Positions 38,453 through 48,295 of a DNA stretch of 64,000 bases are shown here, one piece after another. Numbering within the stretch: position 1 is the stretch's first letter; the number at the start of each line of letters is the position of its first letter. The DNA comes from Bacillus sp. FJAT-27916. GTDB taxonomy: Bacteria > Bacillota > Bacilli > Bacillales > Pradoshiaceae. Under the pieces are notes generated by a model, which was not told the DNA's origin, made no database searches, and was given only the letters and a program-made list of their open reading frames with translations. Made by a program: the position numbers and the translations under genes. The DNA is taken from the NCBI RefSeq assembly GCF_001183965.1, contig NZ_LFZV01000001.1, forward strand, positions 996,594 through 1,060,593. Direction: 5' to 3'.

Positions 38453-40237
38453 ATGTTTGGGAGAACATATTTTTGTGGCGAAGTGCCAGAGAAAGCTATT
38501 GGAGAAGTTATCACAATCAAAGGATGGGTACAAAAGCGAAGAGACCTTGGCGGGCTGATTTTCATTGACCTTCGTGACCGTACAGGGATTGTCCAGGTTG
38601 TCTTCAATCCGGATGCCTCACCTGAAGCGCTCAGTACAGCGGAAAAAATCAGAAGTGAATATGTCCTTAGCGTAACAGGTAAAGTTATTGCCCGTGAAGG
38701 TGGTACTGTCAACAAAAACTTAAAAACAGGTGCCATTGAAATTCTCGCGTCTGAAGTGACCATCTTGAATGAAGCGAAGACACCCCCGTTTTCCATTACG
38801 GACAAAACGGATGCTTCAGAGGATATTCGCTTAGCATACCGCTATTTAGACTTGCGTCGTCCCGCGATGTTCGAGACCTTTAAGATGAGACATCAGACAA
38901 CCAAAGCCATTCGTGATTTCTTAGATTCAGAAGGATTCTTGGATATTGAAACACCCATTCTGACAAAGAGCACACCAGAGGGAGCACGTGATTATTTGGT
39001 ACCAAGCCGTGTGCATGAAGGAGAATTCTATGCATTGCCGCAATCTCCTCAAATCTTTAAGCAATTATTGATGGTCTCCGGCTTTGAACGCTATTACCAA
39101 ATTGCTCGCTGCTTCCGTGATGAGGATCTTCGTGCAGATCGCCAGCCGGAATTCACGCAAATTGATATTGAAACAAGCTTCATGAGCCAAGAGGATATCA
39201 TGAACATGACTGAGCGTATGATGCAGAAAGTGATGAAGGAAGTCAAAGGCGTTGAGATCACCCTCCCACTTCCACGCTTAACGTATAAGGACGCAATGGG
39301 CAGATACGGCTCTGATAAACCAGATACACGTTTCGGCATGGAACTGATTGACTTAAGTGAACTAGTCAAGGATTCTGGATTCAAGGTATTTGCTTCAGCT
39401 GTTGCAAACGGCGGAGAGGTAAAAGCCCTTAACATCAAAGGAGCTGCGGCGAATTACTCTAGAAAAGATATTGATGCTTTAGGAGAATTTGCCGGCCGCT
39501 ATGGTGCGAAAGGTCTTGCGTGGATGAAGATGGAGGAAGAAGGCTTAAAAGGTCCGATTGCGAAATTCTTCCAAGATGAAGAAGGAAAAGCATTGATTGA
39601 GGCAACGGAAGCTGTTGCTGGCGATTTACTAGTCTTTGTTGCTGACAAAAAATCAATCGTAGCTGATTCCCTCGGAGCGCTTCGTGTGAAGCTTGGTAAA
39701 GAGCTGAAATTAATCGATGAAAGCAAGTTCAACTTCCTTTGGGTGACTGACTGGCCATTATTCGAATATGATGACATGGAAGGCAGATACTATGCTGCCC
39801 ACCATCCATTTACTATGCCGGTACGTGAGGATTTGCCAATGCTTGATGAAAATCCAATCGATGTAAAAGCCCAAGCCTATGACCTTGTCTTAAACGGCTA
39901 TGAGCTAGGCGGCGGAAGCTTGCGTATTTTCGAACGCGACATCCAGGAGAAGATGTTTGAAGCCCTAGGATTTACGAAAGAGGAAGCAAATGAGCAATTT
40001 GGATTCCTTATGGAGGCCTTCGAGTATGGCACACCTCCACATGGCGGAATCGCCCTTGGTCTTGACCGTTTGGTAATGCTTCTTTCCGGAAGCACAAACC
40101 TTCGCGATACCATTGCATTCCCGAAAACAGCAAGTGCAAGCTGTATGCTGACAAAAGCACCTAGTGAGGTGTCTGAAAGCCAGCTTGAAGAACTTAGTCT
40201 AAAGGTCACGAAAAAGGAATCTACCTTGAAAAACTAA
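38453..40237 (+). CDS. aspS: Aspartyl-tRNA synthetase
   Basis: 594 residues of the bacterial-type AspRS: N-terminal OB anticodon domain ([20 protein letters not shown]), catalytic core with [37 protein letters not shown], a bacterial insertion (GAD) domain, and [19 protein letters not shown] lies before the ATG. It has no leader of its own and depends on the His T-box transcript. The 6S RNA promoter begins inside its last codons. Confidence 0.98.
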   Translation: MFGRTYFCGEVPEKAIGEVITIKGWVQKRRDLGGLIFIDLRDRTGIVQVVFNPDASPEALSTAEKIRSEYVLSVTGKVIAREGGTVNKNLKTGAIEILASEVTILNEAKTPPFSITDKTDASEDIRLAYRYLDLRRPAMFETFKMRHQTTKAIRDFLDSEGFLDIETPILTKSTPEGARDYLVPSRVHEGEFYALPQSPQIFKQLLMVSGFERYYQIARCFRDEDLRADRQPEFTQIDIETSFMSQEDIMNMTERMMQKVMKEVKGVEITLPLPRLTYKDAMGRYGSDKPDTRFGMELIDLSELVKDSGFKVFASAVANGGEVKALNIKGAAANYSRKDIDALGEFAGRYGAKGLAWMKMEEEGLKGPIAKFFQDEEGKALIEATEAVAGDLLVFVADKKSIVADSLGALRVKLGKELKLIDESKFNFLWVTDWPLFEYDDMEGRYYAAHHPFTMPVREDLPMLDENPIDVKAQAYDLVLNGYELGGGSLRIFERDIQEKMFEALGFTKEEANEQFGFLMEAFEYGTPPHGGIALGLDRLVMLLSGSTNLRDTIAFPKTASASCMLTKAPSEVSESQLEELSLKVTKKESTLKN

Positions 40238-40254
40238 GATAATTCTGATAAAAT
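40226..40254 (+). promoter_or_regulatory. Sigma-A promoter of 6S RNA
   Basis: TTGAAA (40226-40231), 17-base spacer, TAAAAT (40249-40254) with TG one base upstream (TGA-TAAAAT, extended -10). The -35 is inside the aspS 3' end. Confidence 0.8.
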
Positions 40255-40261
40255 TTAATTA

Positions 40262-40457
40262 TATTAAAGGACGTCCTGAAGTGTACGTTATGCAACCTTA
40301 TTGTTTTGACCGAACATTTCTTTTAACGGGAGTCCGGCGTTTACCGTTTGCACAAATGCCTTGTCTGAGGGGACTTGTAACATAACGGAACAGGACACCC
40401 ACCTGCCGAGGGCGGGCCAAAGCATCAGGCATCAAACGGCACATGTCGGGACGTCTG
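40262..40457 (+). ncRNA. bsrA: 6S RNA (bsrA/SsrS type)
   Basis: An untranslated ~190-nt transcript whose ends pair: GACGTCCTG near 40270 with GGGACGTC at 40448-40455 and GTGTAC/GCACAT next to it. Between lies a long imperfect hairpin with a central bubble flanked by AACGGGAGTCCGGCGT and GGGGACTTGTAACATAACGG. That is the open-promoter-like architecture of 6S RNA, which sequesters sigma-A RNA polymerase. B. subtilis bsrA lies at the same site, between aspS and yrvM (tcdA). A terminator follows. Confidence 0.88.
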
Positions 40458-40477
40458 TACATACGTTTTCTATTATT

Positions 40478-40508
40478 TCCGCTTTGCCATTTCGCAAGGC
40501 GGATTTTT
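40478..40508 (+). terminator. Intrinsic terminator after 6S RNA
   Basis: TCCGCTTTGC (40478-40487) pairs with GCAAGGCGGA, followed by TTTTTATTTTTT. Confidence 0.85.
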
Positions 40509-40683
40509 ATTTTTTATCATAAATACATTTAAACCTATCTGTAAAATATGATATGATTTTATCTGGCTATCTGTGAGATAAAAGAATGGCAGGATTGCCG
40601 TTTTGGAAGTTATCATGATGTTTAGAATAAGCTAACAAGGAAAAGAGAAAAGAAATTAATATATATTGGAGTGAAATGTACTT

Positions 40684-41445
40684 ATGCTGCATCAATTTTC
40701 ACGAAATGAGCTTGCCATAGGCAAAGACGGACTTGAAACATTAAAAAATACCTCTGTCGCCATTCTTGGGATTGGAGGAGTTGGCTCGTTTGCGGTTGAA
40801 GCATTAGCGCGTTCCGGTGTAGGGCGCCTGATTTTAGTGGATAAGGATGATATCGATATTACTAATGTCAACCGTCAGATTCATGCCCTCTTATCAACGG
40901 TCGGCCAGCAAAAGGTCGATGCGATGAAGAAGCGTGTTCTGGAAATCAATCCTGAGTGTGATGTCGTGGCTTTGAAGATGTTTTATACAGAGGAAACGTA
41001 TGAGGAGTTCTTTGCACAGAAGCCGGACTTTATCATTGATGCCTCTGACACGATTATTTACAAAATCCATCTAATGAAGGAGTGCTTAAAGCGAGGCATT
41101 CCGATGATCTCAAGTATGGGTGCGGCCAATAAGATGGACCCGACAAGATTCCAAATCGCAGATATCTCCAAGACGCATACAGACCCATTAGCGAAGGTCA
41201 TCCGGACAAAGCTGAGAAAAGAAGGCATTCATAAAGGAATTCCAGTCATCTTCTCAGATGAGAGCCCAATTGTGCCAAAAATCGATGTCACTAAAGAGGT
41301 TGGAAATCAGGATGCAGAAATCCGCAAAGCGAAATTCCCGCCTTCATCAAATGCCTTTGTCCCCTCCACAGCAGGATTAATTGCAGCAAGCTGGGTTGTC
41401 AAAGTGGCATTGAAGGATATTAAATTAAACCGAGTAAATGATTAA
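40684..41445 (+). CDS. tcdA: tRNA threonylcarbamoyladenosine dehydratase TcdA
   Basis: 253 residues of the E1-like ThiF/MoeB fold: LGIGGVGSFAVEALARSGVGRLILVDKDDIDITNVNRQ for ATP binding and GAANKMDPTRF later. TcdA dehydrates t6A37 to the cyclic ct6A form in ANN-decoding tRNAs. It lacks the ThiF-type CxxC zinc pairs, as TcdA often does. GGAG lies 10 bases before the ATG. Followed by a terminator. Confidence 0.93.
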   Translation: MLHQFSRNELAIGKDGLETLKNTSVAILGIGGVGSFAVEALARSGVGRLILVDKDDIDITNVNRQIHALLSTVGQQKVDAMKKRVLEINPECDVVALKMFYTEETYEEFFAQKPDFIIDASDTIIYKIHLMKECLKRGIPMISSMGAANKMDPTRFQIADISKTHTDPLAKVIRTKLRKEGIHKGIPVIFSDESPIVPKIDVTKEVGNQDAEIRKAKFPPSSNAFVPSTAGLIAASWVVKVALKDIKLNRVND

Positions 41446-41459
41446 CGAATAGATAAATG

Positions 41460-41493
41460 AAAAGCTCTGTAAATGTTGACAGAGCTTTTTGTT
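41460..41493 (+). terminator. Intrinsic terminator after tcdA
   Basis: An 11-bp stem (AAAAGCTCTGT / ACAGAGCTTTT) with an 8-nt loop and further T residues. Confidence 0.9.
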
Positions 41494-41530
41494 TTGCTCT
41501 TTTTATGCTTTTTGAGCATAATTCCTGCAA

Positions 41531-41559
41531 TACCACTACAAGGGTGGTAATATGTTACC
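41531..41559 (+). promoter_or_regulatory. Overlapping palindromes, candidate operator
   Basis: TACCAC-N7-GTGGTA (41531-41549) overlaps the perfect repeat GGTAA-TATG-TTACC (41546-41559). They sit about 115 bases before the azoreductase-like gene, where a MarR- or HxlR-type redox/quinone repressor would be expected to bind. No clear -35/-10 pair was found, and the cognate regulator is not in the window. Confidence 0.45.
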
Positions 41560-41674
41560 TTGTTCCATATATTTTCTCACATTCCATAGGAGAGCTATAG
41601 GATGGCACAGGAATATGGACAAAATAGAATGAAACTCATTACTGAGACACCCATTCATCTAGGAGGAGATCATC

Positions 41675-42301
41675 ATGAACGTATTAGTTATCAAAGCCAA
41701 TAATCGTCCAGATGGAATATCAACAAAAATGTATGAGACATATATAGCGGAAGCGAAAGCATCCAATATAAATGTTGCAGAGTTCGATGTGTTTGCTGAA
41801 GATATGCCATACTTTGGACAGGAGCTGTTCACTGCCATAGGCAAACTTCAAAATAAAGAAGCGCTAACAGAGGCAGAGGAACGCCTGTTAGCTGCAAAAC
41901 AAAAAGCAAAAGAGGCAGTCGCGGCTGCGGATACCATTGTATTCGCCTTCCCATTATGGAATTTAACGATTCCAGCACGGCTGCACACATTCTTTGACTA
42001 TATTTTCGAAGCAGGCTTTTCATTCCGCTATAATGAGAAAGGCCAGCTAGAGGGTCTGCTTGGGAATAAAAAAGCTGTTATTCTATGCGCCAGAGGCGGG
42101 GTATATTCTACTCCTGAAATGGCACCTCTTGAAATGGCTGCTAACTATGTACACCATGTCATCAACATGTTCGGCATGAAGCTCGAAGATGAGGTGATTA
42201 TTGAGGGTCATAATGCGGATCCTTCCAAAGCCGAGGAAATCATTGCTGAAGGTTTGGAAAAAGTGAAAGCATCTGTTCATAAATTATTGCAGCATGCATA
42301 A
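41675..42301 (+). CDS. AzoR-like FMN-dependent NADH oxidoreductase
   Basis: 208 residues with a flavodoxin-like fold: MNVLVIKANNRPDGISTKM start, AADTIVFAFPLWNLTIPARLHTFFDYIFEAGFSFRY (FMN/substrate region) and AVILCARGGVYS. This matches the FMN-dependent NADH-azoreductase family, which reduces quinones and azo compounds. GGAGGAG lies 8-9 bases before the ATG. It is flanked by terminators, so it is monocistronic, and has a palindromic upstream region. No gene of this kind lies here in B. subtilis. Confidence 0.85.
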   Translation: MNVLVIKANNRPDGISTKMYETYIAEAKASNINVAEFDVFAEDMPYFGQELFTAIGKLQNKEALTEAEERLLAAKQKAKEAVAAADTIVFAFPLWNLTIPARLHTFFDYIFEAGFSFRYNEKGQLEGLLGNKKAVILCARGGVYSTPEMAPLEMAANYVHHVINMFGMKLEDEVIIEGHNADPSKAEEIIAEGLEKVKASVHKLLQHA

Positions 42302-42306
42302 ACGAG

Positions 42307-42352
42307 AACGTCCCATCCAGCTGGAAAGTCTAGCTGGATGGGACGTTTTTTG
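42307..42352 (+). terminator. Intrinsic terminator after azoR-like gene
   Basis: A perfect 16-bp stem (AACGTCCCATCCAGCT / AGCTGGATGGGACGTT) with a 9-nt loop, followed by TTTTTTG. Confidence 0.93.
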
Positions 42353-42488
42353 TTAGGTATAAATAAATGGAAGAGTAAACGCTCCATTCCATTTGCAGCC
42401 CCTGAACAAGTACAATATGATGGAATTGAAGGAAGAAATACTGCGTAAATCGAAAGAAACTTCTTTTAAAGAAAGCAGGGGATTTCTA

Positions 42489-43295
42489 ATGAAAGATGTT
42501 TACGTAATCACAGGCGGAACCGGCGGTATGGGAAAAGCGACAGCAAGGCTTGTGGGCAAAAAAGGAACGGTGTTATTGGCGGATATATCTGAGGAGCGGC
42601 TTGCAGAAACAAAGGCAGAACTCGCGGATAAGGGAATTACGGATGTACATTGCTTGACTGTCGATATTACCTCGCCTGAGCAGGTGGAGGCGCTTGTACA
42701 GAAGACCGCCTCTTTAGGGGATTTCAAGGCGCTTATCCATACGGCAGGGCTTTCACCAACGATGGCTGACTCAAAGCGTATCACTGAGGTCAACCTTGTT
42801 GGAACCGGTCAATTATTAGATGGGTTCCTCCCGATTGCAGCAAAGGGTTCGACTGCCGTTTGTATTTCATCCATGAGCGGCCATATGGTGCCGAAGGAGG
42901 GGCCTTACACAGAATTATTGAAGAAACCGTTATTGCCTGATGTGGTTGAGAAGCTGGAACGATTTACACAGGGCGACAGTGGAGCAGCTTACAGCTTATC
43001 AAAGCTTGGTGTAATCCTCCTCGTTGAGGATCAGGCATGGGATTGGGGACAAAAGGGAGCGCGGATTGTCTCGCTTTCCCCTGGCACAATCAATACGCCG
43101 ATGGGACGGCAGGAGGCATCTAAGCAGCCGCAAATGGAACTCATGCTAAAGAGAACGCCGCTTGGCAGAGAAGGAGAGCCGGCTGAAATGGCCTCTGTTA
43201 TTGAATTTCTCGTAAGCAATAAAGCCTCCTATATCACTGGAACAGATATTTTGGTAGATGGAGGGACAGTTGCCAATATGCCGAATCATTCATGA
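42489..43295 (+). CDS. Short-chain dehydrogenase/reductase
   Basis: ATG at 42489, 7 bases after AGGGG, gives 268 residues (MKDVYVITGGTGGMG); the frame is open from 42393 but that part has no SDR character. Cofactor motif TGGTGGMG at ~8-15, an acidic residue in LLADISEER that suggests NAD(H), catalytic Ser in CISSMSGHM, the Tyr-x-x-x-Lys pair in AAYSLSKLGV, and C-terminal ASYITGTDILVDGG. Substrate is unknown. Family-level assignment only. It shares an inserted region with the azoreductase-like gene. Confidence 0.85.
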   Translation: MKDVYVITGGTGGMGKATARLVGKKGTVLLADISEERLAETKAELADKGITDVHCLTVDITSPEQVEALVQKTASLGDFKALIHTAGLSPTMADSKRITEVNLVGTGQLLDGFLPIAAKGSTAVCISSMSGHMVPKEGPYTELLKKPLLPDVVEKLERFTQGDSGAAYSLSKLGVILLVEDQAWDWGQKGARIVSLSPGTINTPMGRQEASKQPQMELMLKRTPLGREGEPAEMASVIEFLVSNKASYITGTDILVDGGTVANMPNHS

Positions 43296-43300
43296 ATAAA

Positions 43301-43337
43301 GAAAGCGCCTCAGCTTATTTCTGAGGCGCTTTCCTTA
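43301..43337 (+). terminator. Bidirectional terminator between SDR and rarA
   Basis: A 13-bp palindrome (GAAAGCGCCTCAG / CTGAGGCGCTTTC) with a 7-nt loop and a T-rich right side. The genes are convergent. Confidence 0.8.
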
Positions 43338-44636
43338 TTTCTTCTTCTTAAATTCCTCGAGCCGCTCATAGATGGCTGCAAGCCGCTTCTCTTCACCGGA
43401 CTCAATTGGTTCATAATATTTCTTATCCTTTAAGTTATGCGGTAGGTACTCTTGATTGACCCAGCCGCCGAATGTTCCGATTGGATAATCATGCGGATAC
43501 TTATAGCCGACATGGCCAAGCTCCTTCGCTCCTGCATAATGGGCATCGCGGAGATGCTTTGGAATCTCACCGACATGGCCGGCCCGTATATCTGCAATAG
43601 CTGCATCAAGTGCTTTATAGGCAGAATTTGACTTGGAGGAGAGGCACATTTCAACGACAGCTACGGCAAGCGGAATGCGTGCTTCCGGCAGGCCCAGCCG
43701 TTCACTTGCGGTCACCGCGGCAAGGACATTGTTGCCGACCGCGCTGTTTGCTAGTCCAATATCCTCATAAGCAATGACTAAAAGCCGCCTGTTCACGGCA
43801 ACTAAGTCTCCTGTCTCAAGCAAATGGGCGAGATAATAGAGAGCTGCATGAACATCGCTTCCCCGGATGCTCTTTTGCAGGCTCGATAGCAAATTATAAA
43901 AGTTTGAGCCTTTCTTATCCCCGTAAACCCCGATATTGCCGCCCAAATCATGGATTGTTTCATCATCTACAACATAAGTATTCATATCCTTCGGAGAGGA
44001 ATAGATCACCGATTCCAGCAAGGTCAGGGATTTTCTTGCATCCCCATTTGACTGGGCGGCAATCATTTCAATTTGCTCCTCCGAAATTTTGATGTCCAGC
44101 TTGCCAAGACCATTTTTCTCATCCTGCAAAGCCCGCTGCAATAATTCAATCACTTCATTTGTCGAGAGACGGGTGAGCTGCTTGATTTGCCCGCATCGGC
44201 TCCTGATTGCGGGATTGACATCGTGAAATGGGTTTTCGGTCGTAGCACCAATGAGGATAATGTCTCCCCGCTCAACATGAGGGAGCAGGTAGTCTTGCTG
44301 TGCTTTATTGAAACGGTGAATCTCATCAAGGAATAAGATTACCTTACCGGTTAAATGTGTTTCTTCCACAACAGCCTCTATATCCTTCTTGCCGGCGGTT
44401 GTCGCATTCAAGGCGATGAAGGGAATTTTCGTCTCGCCTGCAATCGCAAAAGCAATCGATGTTTTTCCAATACCGGGGTCCCCATATAGAAGCATGGATG
44501 GTACATGTCCGTTTTTGATCATGCGGTAGAGGCTCGTTTGTTTGCCGATGACTTCTTTTTGTCCGATAATTTCATCTAGGTTTTTCGGCCGCATGCGGTA
44601 GGCTAGTGGTTCTCCGTTCAAATCGATAACCCCCAT
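43335..44636 (-). CDS. rarA: Replication-associated recombination protein RarA (MgsA)
   Basis: 433 residues of the clamp-loader-like AAA+ family: PLAYRMRPKNLDEIIGQ start, Walker A GDPGIGKTS, Walker B LFLDEIHRFNKAQQD, sensor 1 GATTENP, and C-terminal MgsA domain (QKSIRGSDVHAALYYLAHLLETGD; EARIPLAVAVVEMCLS). It acts at stalled forks. The ATG at 44636 lacks a Shine-Dalgarno; a TTG at 44621 (MNGEPLAYRM) is 7-9 bases after GGGGG and may be the true start. A TATAAT lies upstream on the minus strand (44658-44663). Confidence 0.94.
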   Translation of the reverse strand: MGVIDLNGEPLAYRMRPKNLDEIIGQKEVIGKQTSLYRMIKNGHVPSMLLYGDPGIGKTSIAFAIAGETKIPFIALNATTAGKKDIEAVVEETHLTGKVILFLDEIHRFNKAQQDYLLPHVERGDIILIGATTENPFHDVNPAIRSRCGQIKQLTRLSTNEVIELLQRALQDEKNGLGKLDIKISEEQIEMIAAQSNGDARKSLTLLESVIYSSPKDMNTYVVDDETIHDLGGNIGVYGDKKGSNFYNLLSSLQKSIRGSDVHAALYYLAHLLETGDLVAVNRRLLVIAYEDIGLANSAVGNNVLAAVTASERLGLPEARIPLAVAVVEMCLSSKSNSAYKALDAAIADIRAGHVGEIPKHLRDAHYAGAKELGHVGYKYPHDYPIGTFGGWVNQEYLPHNLKDKKYYEPIESGEEKRLAAIYERLEEFKKKK

Positions 44637-44714
44637 TAATCATAAGTAGCTTTTCTTATTATAGCTGTAAAAAGACTGATTTCCCATAGATTAAGTTCGA
44701 GCTGGGAAAGGGGG

Positions 44715-45095
44715 TTATTGGCATACGCCCAGGGGATTGCCGTCCGGGTCATAAAAGGTGAAAAAGCGGGTTTCTCCATCACCTCCCAATGCACCTGTAC
44801 GGACATTCAATGCCTTCAATGAGCGATATATATCTTCAATCGGGCCTGAGGGGATAAAGTTATAATACTTGCCGACCCCAAAGGAATTATCCGGAAAGCT
44901 CATTGCCAGGTGTTCGTGGGCTTTGACAAGACAGACGACTGTCTGGGCTTGTTCGTCTATCTTCATTACGGCAGCGTCCTCTTCGTGGTAGATTCGCTTA
45001 AATCCGAGTATCTCCTCATACCAAATCATTGATTCAACTGGGTCCTTAACCGGAATGAAGATACCCTCCAGTCCTTTGAAAAGGGATTTAGCCAT
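44715..45095 (-). CDS. VOC-family (glyoxalase-like) protein
   Basis: 126 residues from the ATG at 45095, preceded by AAAGGAG; the longer frame to 45179 is unlikely to be translated. Two beta-alpha-beta-beta-beta modules: GIFIPVKDPVESMIWYEEILGFKRI and the end FFTFYDPDGNPLGVCQ, typical of vicinal oxygen chelate proteins. The substrate cannot be inferred. It is next to rarA on the same strand with a 78-base gap and divergent from cymR. Confidence 0.8.
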   Translation of the reverse strand: MAKSLFKGLEGIFIPVKDPVESMIWYEEILGFKRIYHEEDAAVMKIDEQAQTVVCLVKAHEHLAMSFPDNSFGVGKYYNFIPSGPIEDIYRSLKALNVRTGALGGDGETRFFTFYDPDGNPLGVCQ

Positions 45096-45299
45096 TACAA
45101 TCACTCCTTTAATAACCGTTATGTTAAAGAAATTCTGGAAAGAGGGAGGTATTTCCTTTATGAAATTTTTATTTTGCATCGATAAATGCCTGAAATATAT
45201 AAAAAGTCTACAAAAGCTGATTATCTGTCATAATAGAAAGGAAAAAACTTTTTTAAAAACCCATCGTGAAGCATTGATATGAGGCAATGATTTAATGTA

Positions 45300-45308
45300 T
45301 GGTATACT
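45300..45308 (+). promoter_or_regulatory. Extended -10 of cymR
   Basis: TGG-TATACT (45300-45308), 36 bases before the cymR start. TTGATA at 45274-45279 is too far away (23 bases) to be a normal -35. Confidence 0.5.
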
Positions 45309-45344
45309 TTTGGGAGAATCTATTAGGCTAGAGGTGCTAGGACC

Positions 45345-45767
45345 ATGAAAATTTCCACTAAAGGAAGATACGGACTGACCATAATGATTGATTTAGCGAA
45401 AAGGCATGGAGAAGGCCCGACTTCCCTGAAATCAATCGCCCAAGCCAATGAGCTTTCTGAACACTATTTAGAGCAGCTCGTCACACCGCTTCGAAATGCG
45501 GGACTCGTGAAAAGTGTGAGAGGAGCTTATGGGGGCTATAAATTAACAAAGGATCCGCACGAGATTACAGCTGGAGATGTCATCAGGGTACTCGAAGGAC
45601 CTATCACGCCTGTTGAGGGTATAGAGGAAGAAGAGCCGGTTAAACGGCAGCTATGGATAAAAATCCGTGATGCCGTAAAAGATGTGCTCGATAATACGAC
45701 CTTGGCAGATTTAGCCTCCTATGACCCGGATGGCGGAGAAACAGAATCTTATATGTTCTACATTTAA
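45345..45767 (+). CDS. cymR: Rrf2-family cysteine metabolism repressor CymR
   Basis: 140 residues. The winged helix-turn-helix start MKISTKGRYGLTIMIDLAKRHG, SLKSIAQANELSEHYLEQLV and GGYKLTKDPHEITAGDVIRVLEGPI are typical of Rrf2 proteins. There is no cysteine in the region that binds Fe-S in IscR, consistent with CymR, which senses cysteine status through a complex with CysK. It lies upstream of iscS-mnmA as in B. subtilis. Confidence 0.93.
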   Translation: MKISTKGRYGLTIMIDLAKRHGEGPTSLKSIAQANELSEHYLEQLVTPLRNAGLVKSVRGAYGGYKLTKDPHEITAGDVIRVLEGPITPVEGIEEEEPVKRQLWIKIRDAVKDVLDNTTLADLASYDPDGGETESYMFYI

Positions 45768-45939
45768 TGATAGATAGCCAATCCAAGCTTTCCCTGTTAA
45801 TCAACTAGGAGAGAATCAATCCAGCGGTGAATGAAATCATCTGCCGCTCCCGAGATCAGACCCTTGGCGGATGGTTAGTTGGCTTCCATCACAACGCTAT
45901 AGGAATAAAGTAAACAGTGTGGCAAGGAGGTATCGGCCA

Positions 45940-47082
45940 TTGGAAACGATATATCTTGATCATGCAGCAACTACACCGATGCATCCAGAGGCTATCCGTG
46001 TGATGACGGATGTGATGAATGATACATTTGGAAACCCATCCAGTATCCATCAATTTGGACGGGCTGCAAGAAAGAGAATGGATGATTCAAGAAAGGTGCT
46101 TGCTGACAGTATCAGAGCATCCATTGATGAGATCATTTTTACGAGCGGCGGAACGGAAGCAGATAATTCTGCGATTTTCAGTGCTGTCCAGGCGTTAAGA
46201 GATAAAGGAAATCATATTATCACAAGTGAGATTGAGCATCATGCCGTGCTTCATACATGCGAGGAGCTTGAAAAGCATGGGTTTGATGTGACCTATTTGC
46301 CGGTTGATGAGCTTGGAAGGGTATCCGTTGATTCGGTAAAGCAAGCGTTAAGAGACGATACCATTCTTGTAACCATCATGTATGGCAATAATGAGGTCGG
46401 CACCTTGCAGCCAATCAGGGAGATTGGAAGACTGCTTAAAGACCATCAAGCGTTCTTTCATACAGATGCCGTACAAGCCTATGGAGCCGTTCCGATTGAT
46501 GTGAAGGAGCTTGGTGTTGATTTCATGAGTGTTTCTTCTCATAAGATCAATGGGCCAAAGGGCATCGGATTCCTGTATGCAAGGAAAGGCATTCCCTTTA
46601 AGCCATTATTGTTCGGTGGTGAACAAGAGCGCAAGCGCCGGGCTGGTACGGAAAATGTAGCCGGCGCGGCGGGTTTTGCAAAGGCTGCTGAGATTATCCA
46701 GCAGACAGCTGCGGAAAAGACAGCCATGTACAAGACATTTAAAGGAATAATGATTCGTTTGCTCGAGGAATCAGGAATTGAATTTGCCATCAATGGTACC
46801 TTGGATGAGTCTCTTCCTCATATTTTGAATATCAGCTTCCCGGGTGTAAGTGTCGAAGCATTCCTAGTCAATTTGGACTTGGCAGGTATTGCTGTGTCAA
46901 GCGGGTCTGCTTGCACAGCGGGATCCATTGAGCCATCTCACGTACTGGTAGCGATGTTCGGCAAAGAATCAGAGAGAACAAAAAACTCCATCCGCTTCAG
47001 CTTCGGGCTGAATAATACGACGGAAGAAATCGAACGAGCTGCCTTAACAGCGATTAAAGTAGCCAATCGTTTAGCGAGATAA
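45940..47082 (+). CDS. iscS: Cysteine desulfurase (YrvO type)
   Basis: A TTG start at 45940, 9 bases after GGAGG, gives 380 residues (METIYLDHAATTPMH); the frame opens at 45871. The PLP lysine is in SSHKINGPKGIGFLY and the catalytic Cys325 in SGSACTAGSIEPSHVL. In Bacillus YrvO supplies sulfur to the adjacent MnmA for tRNA thiolation. The stop is 19 bases before the mnmA start, consistent with that partnership. Confidence 0.95.
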   Translation: METIYLDHAATTPMHPEAIRVMTDVMNDTFGNPSSIHQFGRAARKRMDDSRKVLADSIRASIDEIIFTSGGTEADNSAIFSAVQALRDKGNHIITSEIEHHAVLHTCEELEKHGFDVTYLPVDELGRVSVDSVKQALRDDTILVTIMYGNNEVGTLQPIREIGRLLKDHQAFFHTDAVQAYGAVPIDVKELGVDFMSVSSHKINGPKGIGFLYARKGIPFKPLLFGGEQERKRRAGTENVAGAAGFAKAAEIIQQTAAEKTAMYKTFKGIMIRLLEESGIEFAINGTLDESLPHILNISFPGVSVEAFLVNLDLAGIAVSSGSACTAGSIEPSHVLVAMFGKESERTKNSIRFSFGLNNTTEEIERAALTAIKVANRLAR

Positions 47083-47086
47083 ATAG

Positions 47087-48214
<1,128 letters not shown>

Positions 48215-48223
48215 TTAAATACA

Positions 48224-48262
48224 AAGCAATGAGTCTGTTCCAAGCGGGGCAGGCTCATTGCT
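48224..48262 (+). other. Stable hairpin between mnmA and the P-type ATPase
   Basis: AGCAATGAGTCTG and CAGGCTCATTGCT form a 13-bp stem (one G-U) around a 12-nt loop. The 3' side continues GATTATACAT without a T-run, so it is not an ordinary terminator. It may stabilise or process the mnmA mRNA. Confidence 0.55.
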
Positions 48263-48295
48263 GATTATACATATAAAATAATGTGGGTGAGTGAG

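Noticed and set aside
38248-38805. A 185-codon minus-strand frame across hisS/aspS
   Set aside because: Lies fully on the reverse of two clear synthetase genes and has no ribosome binding site or recognised motif.
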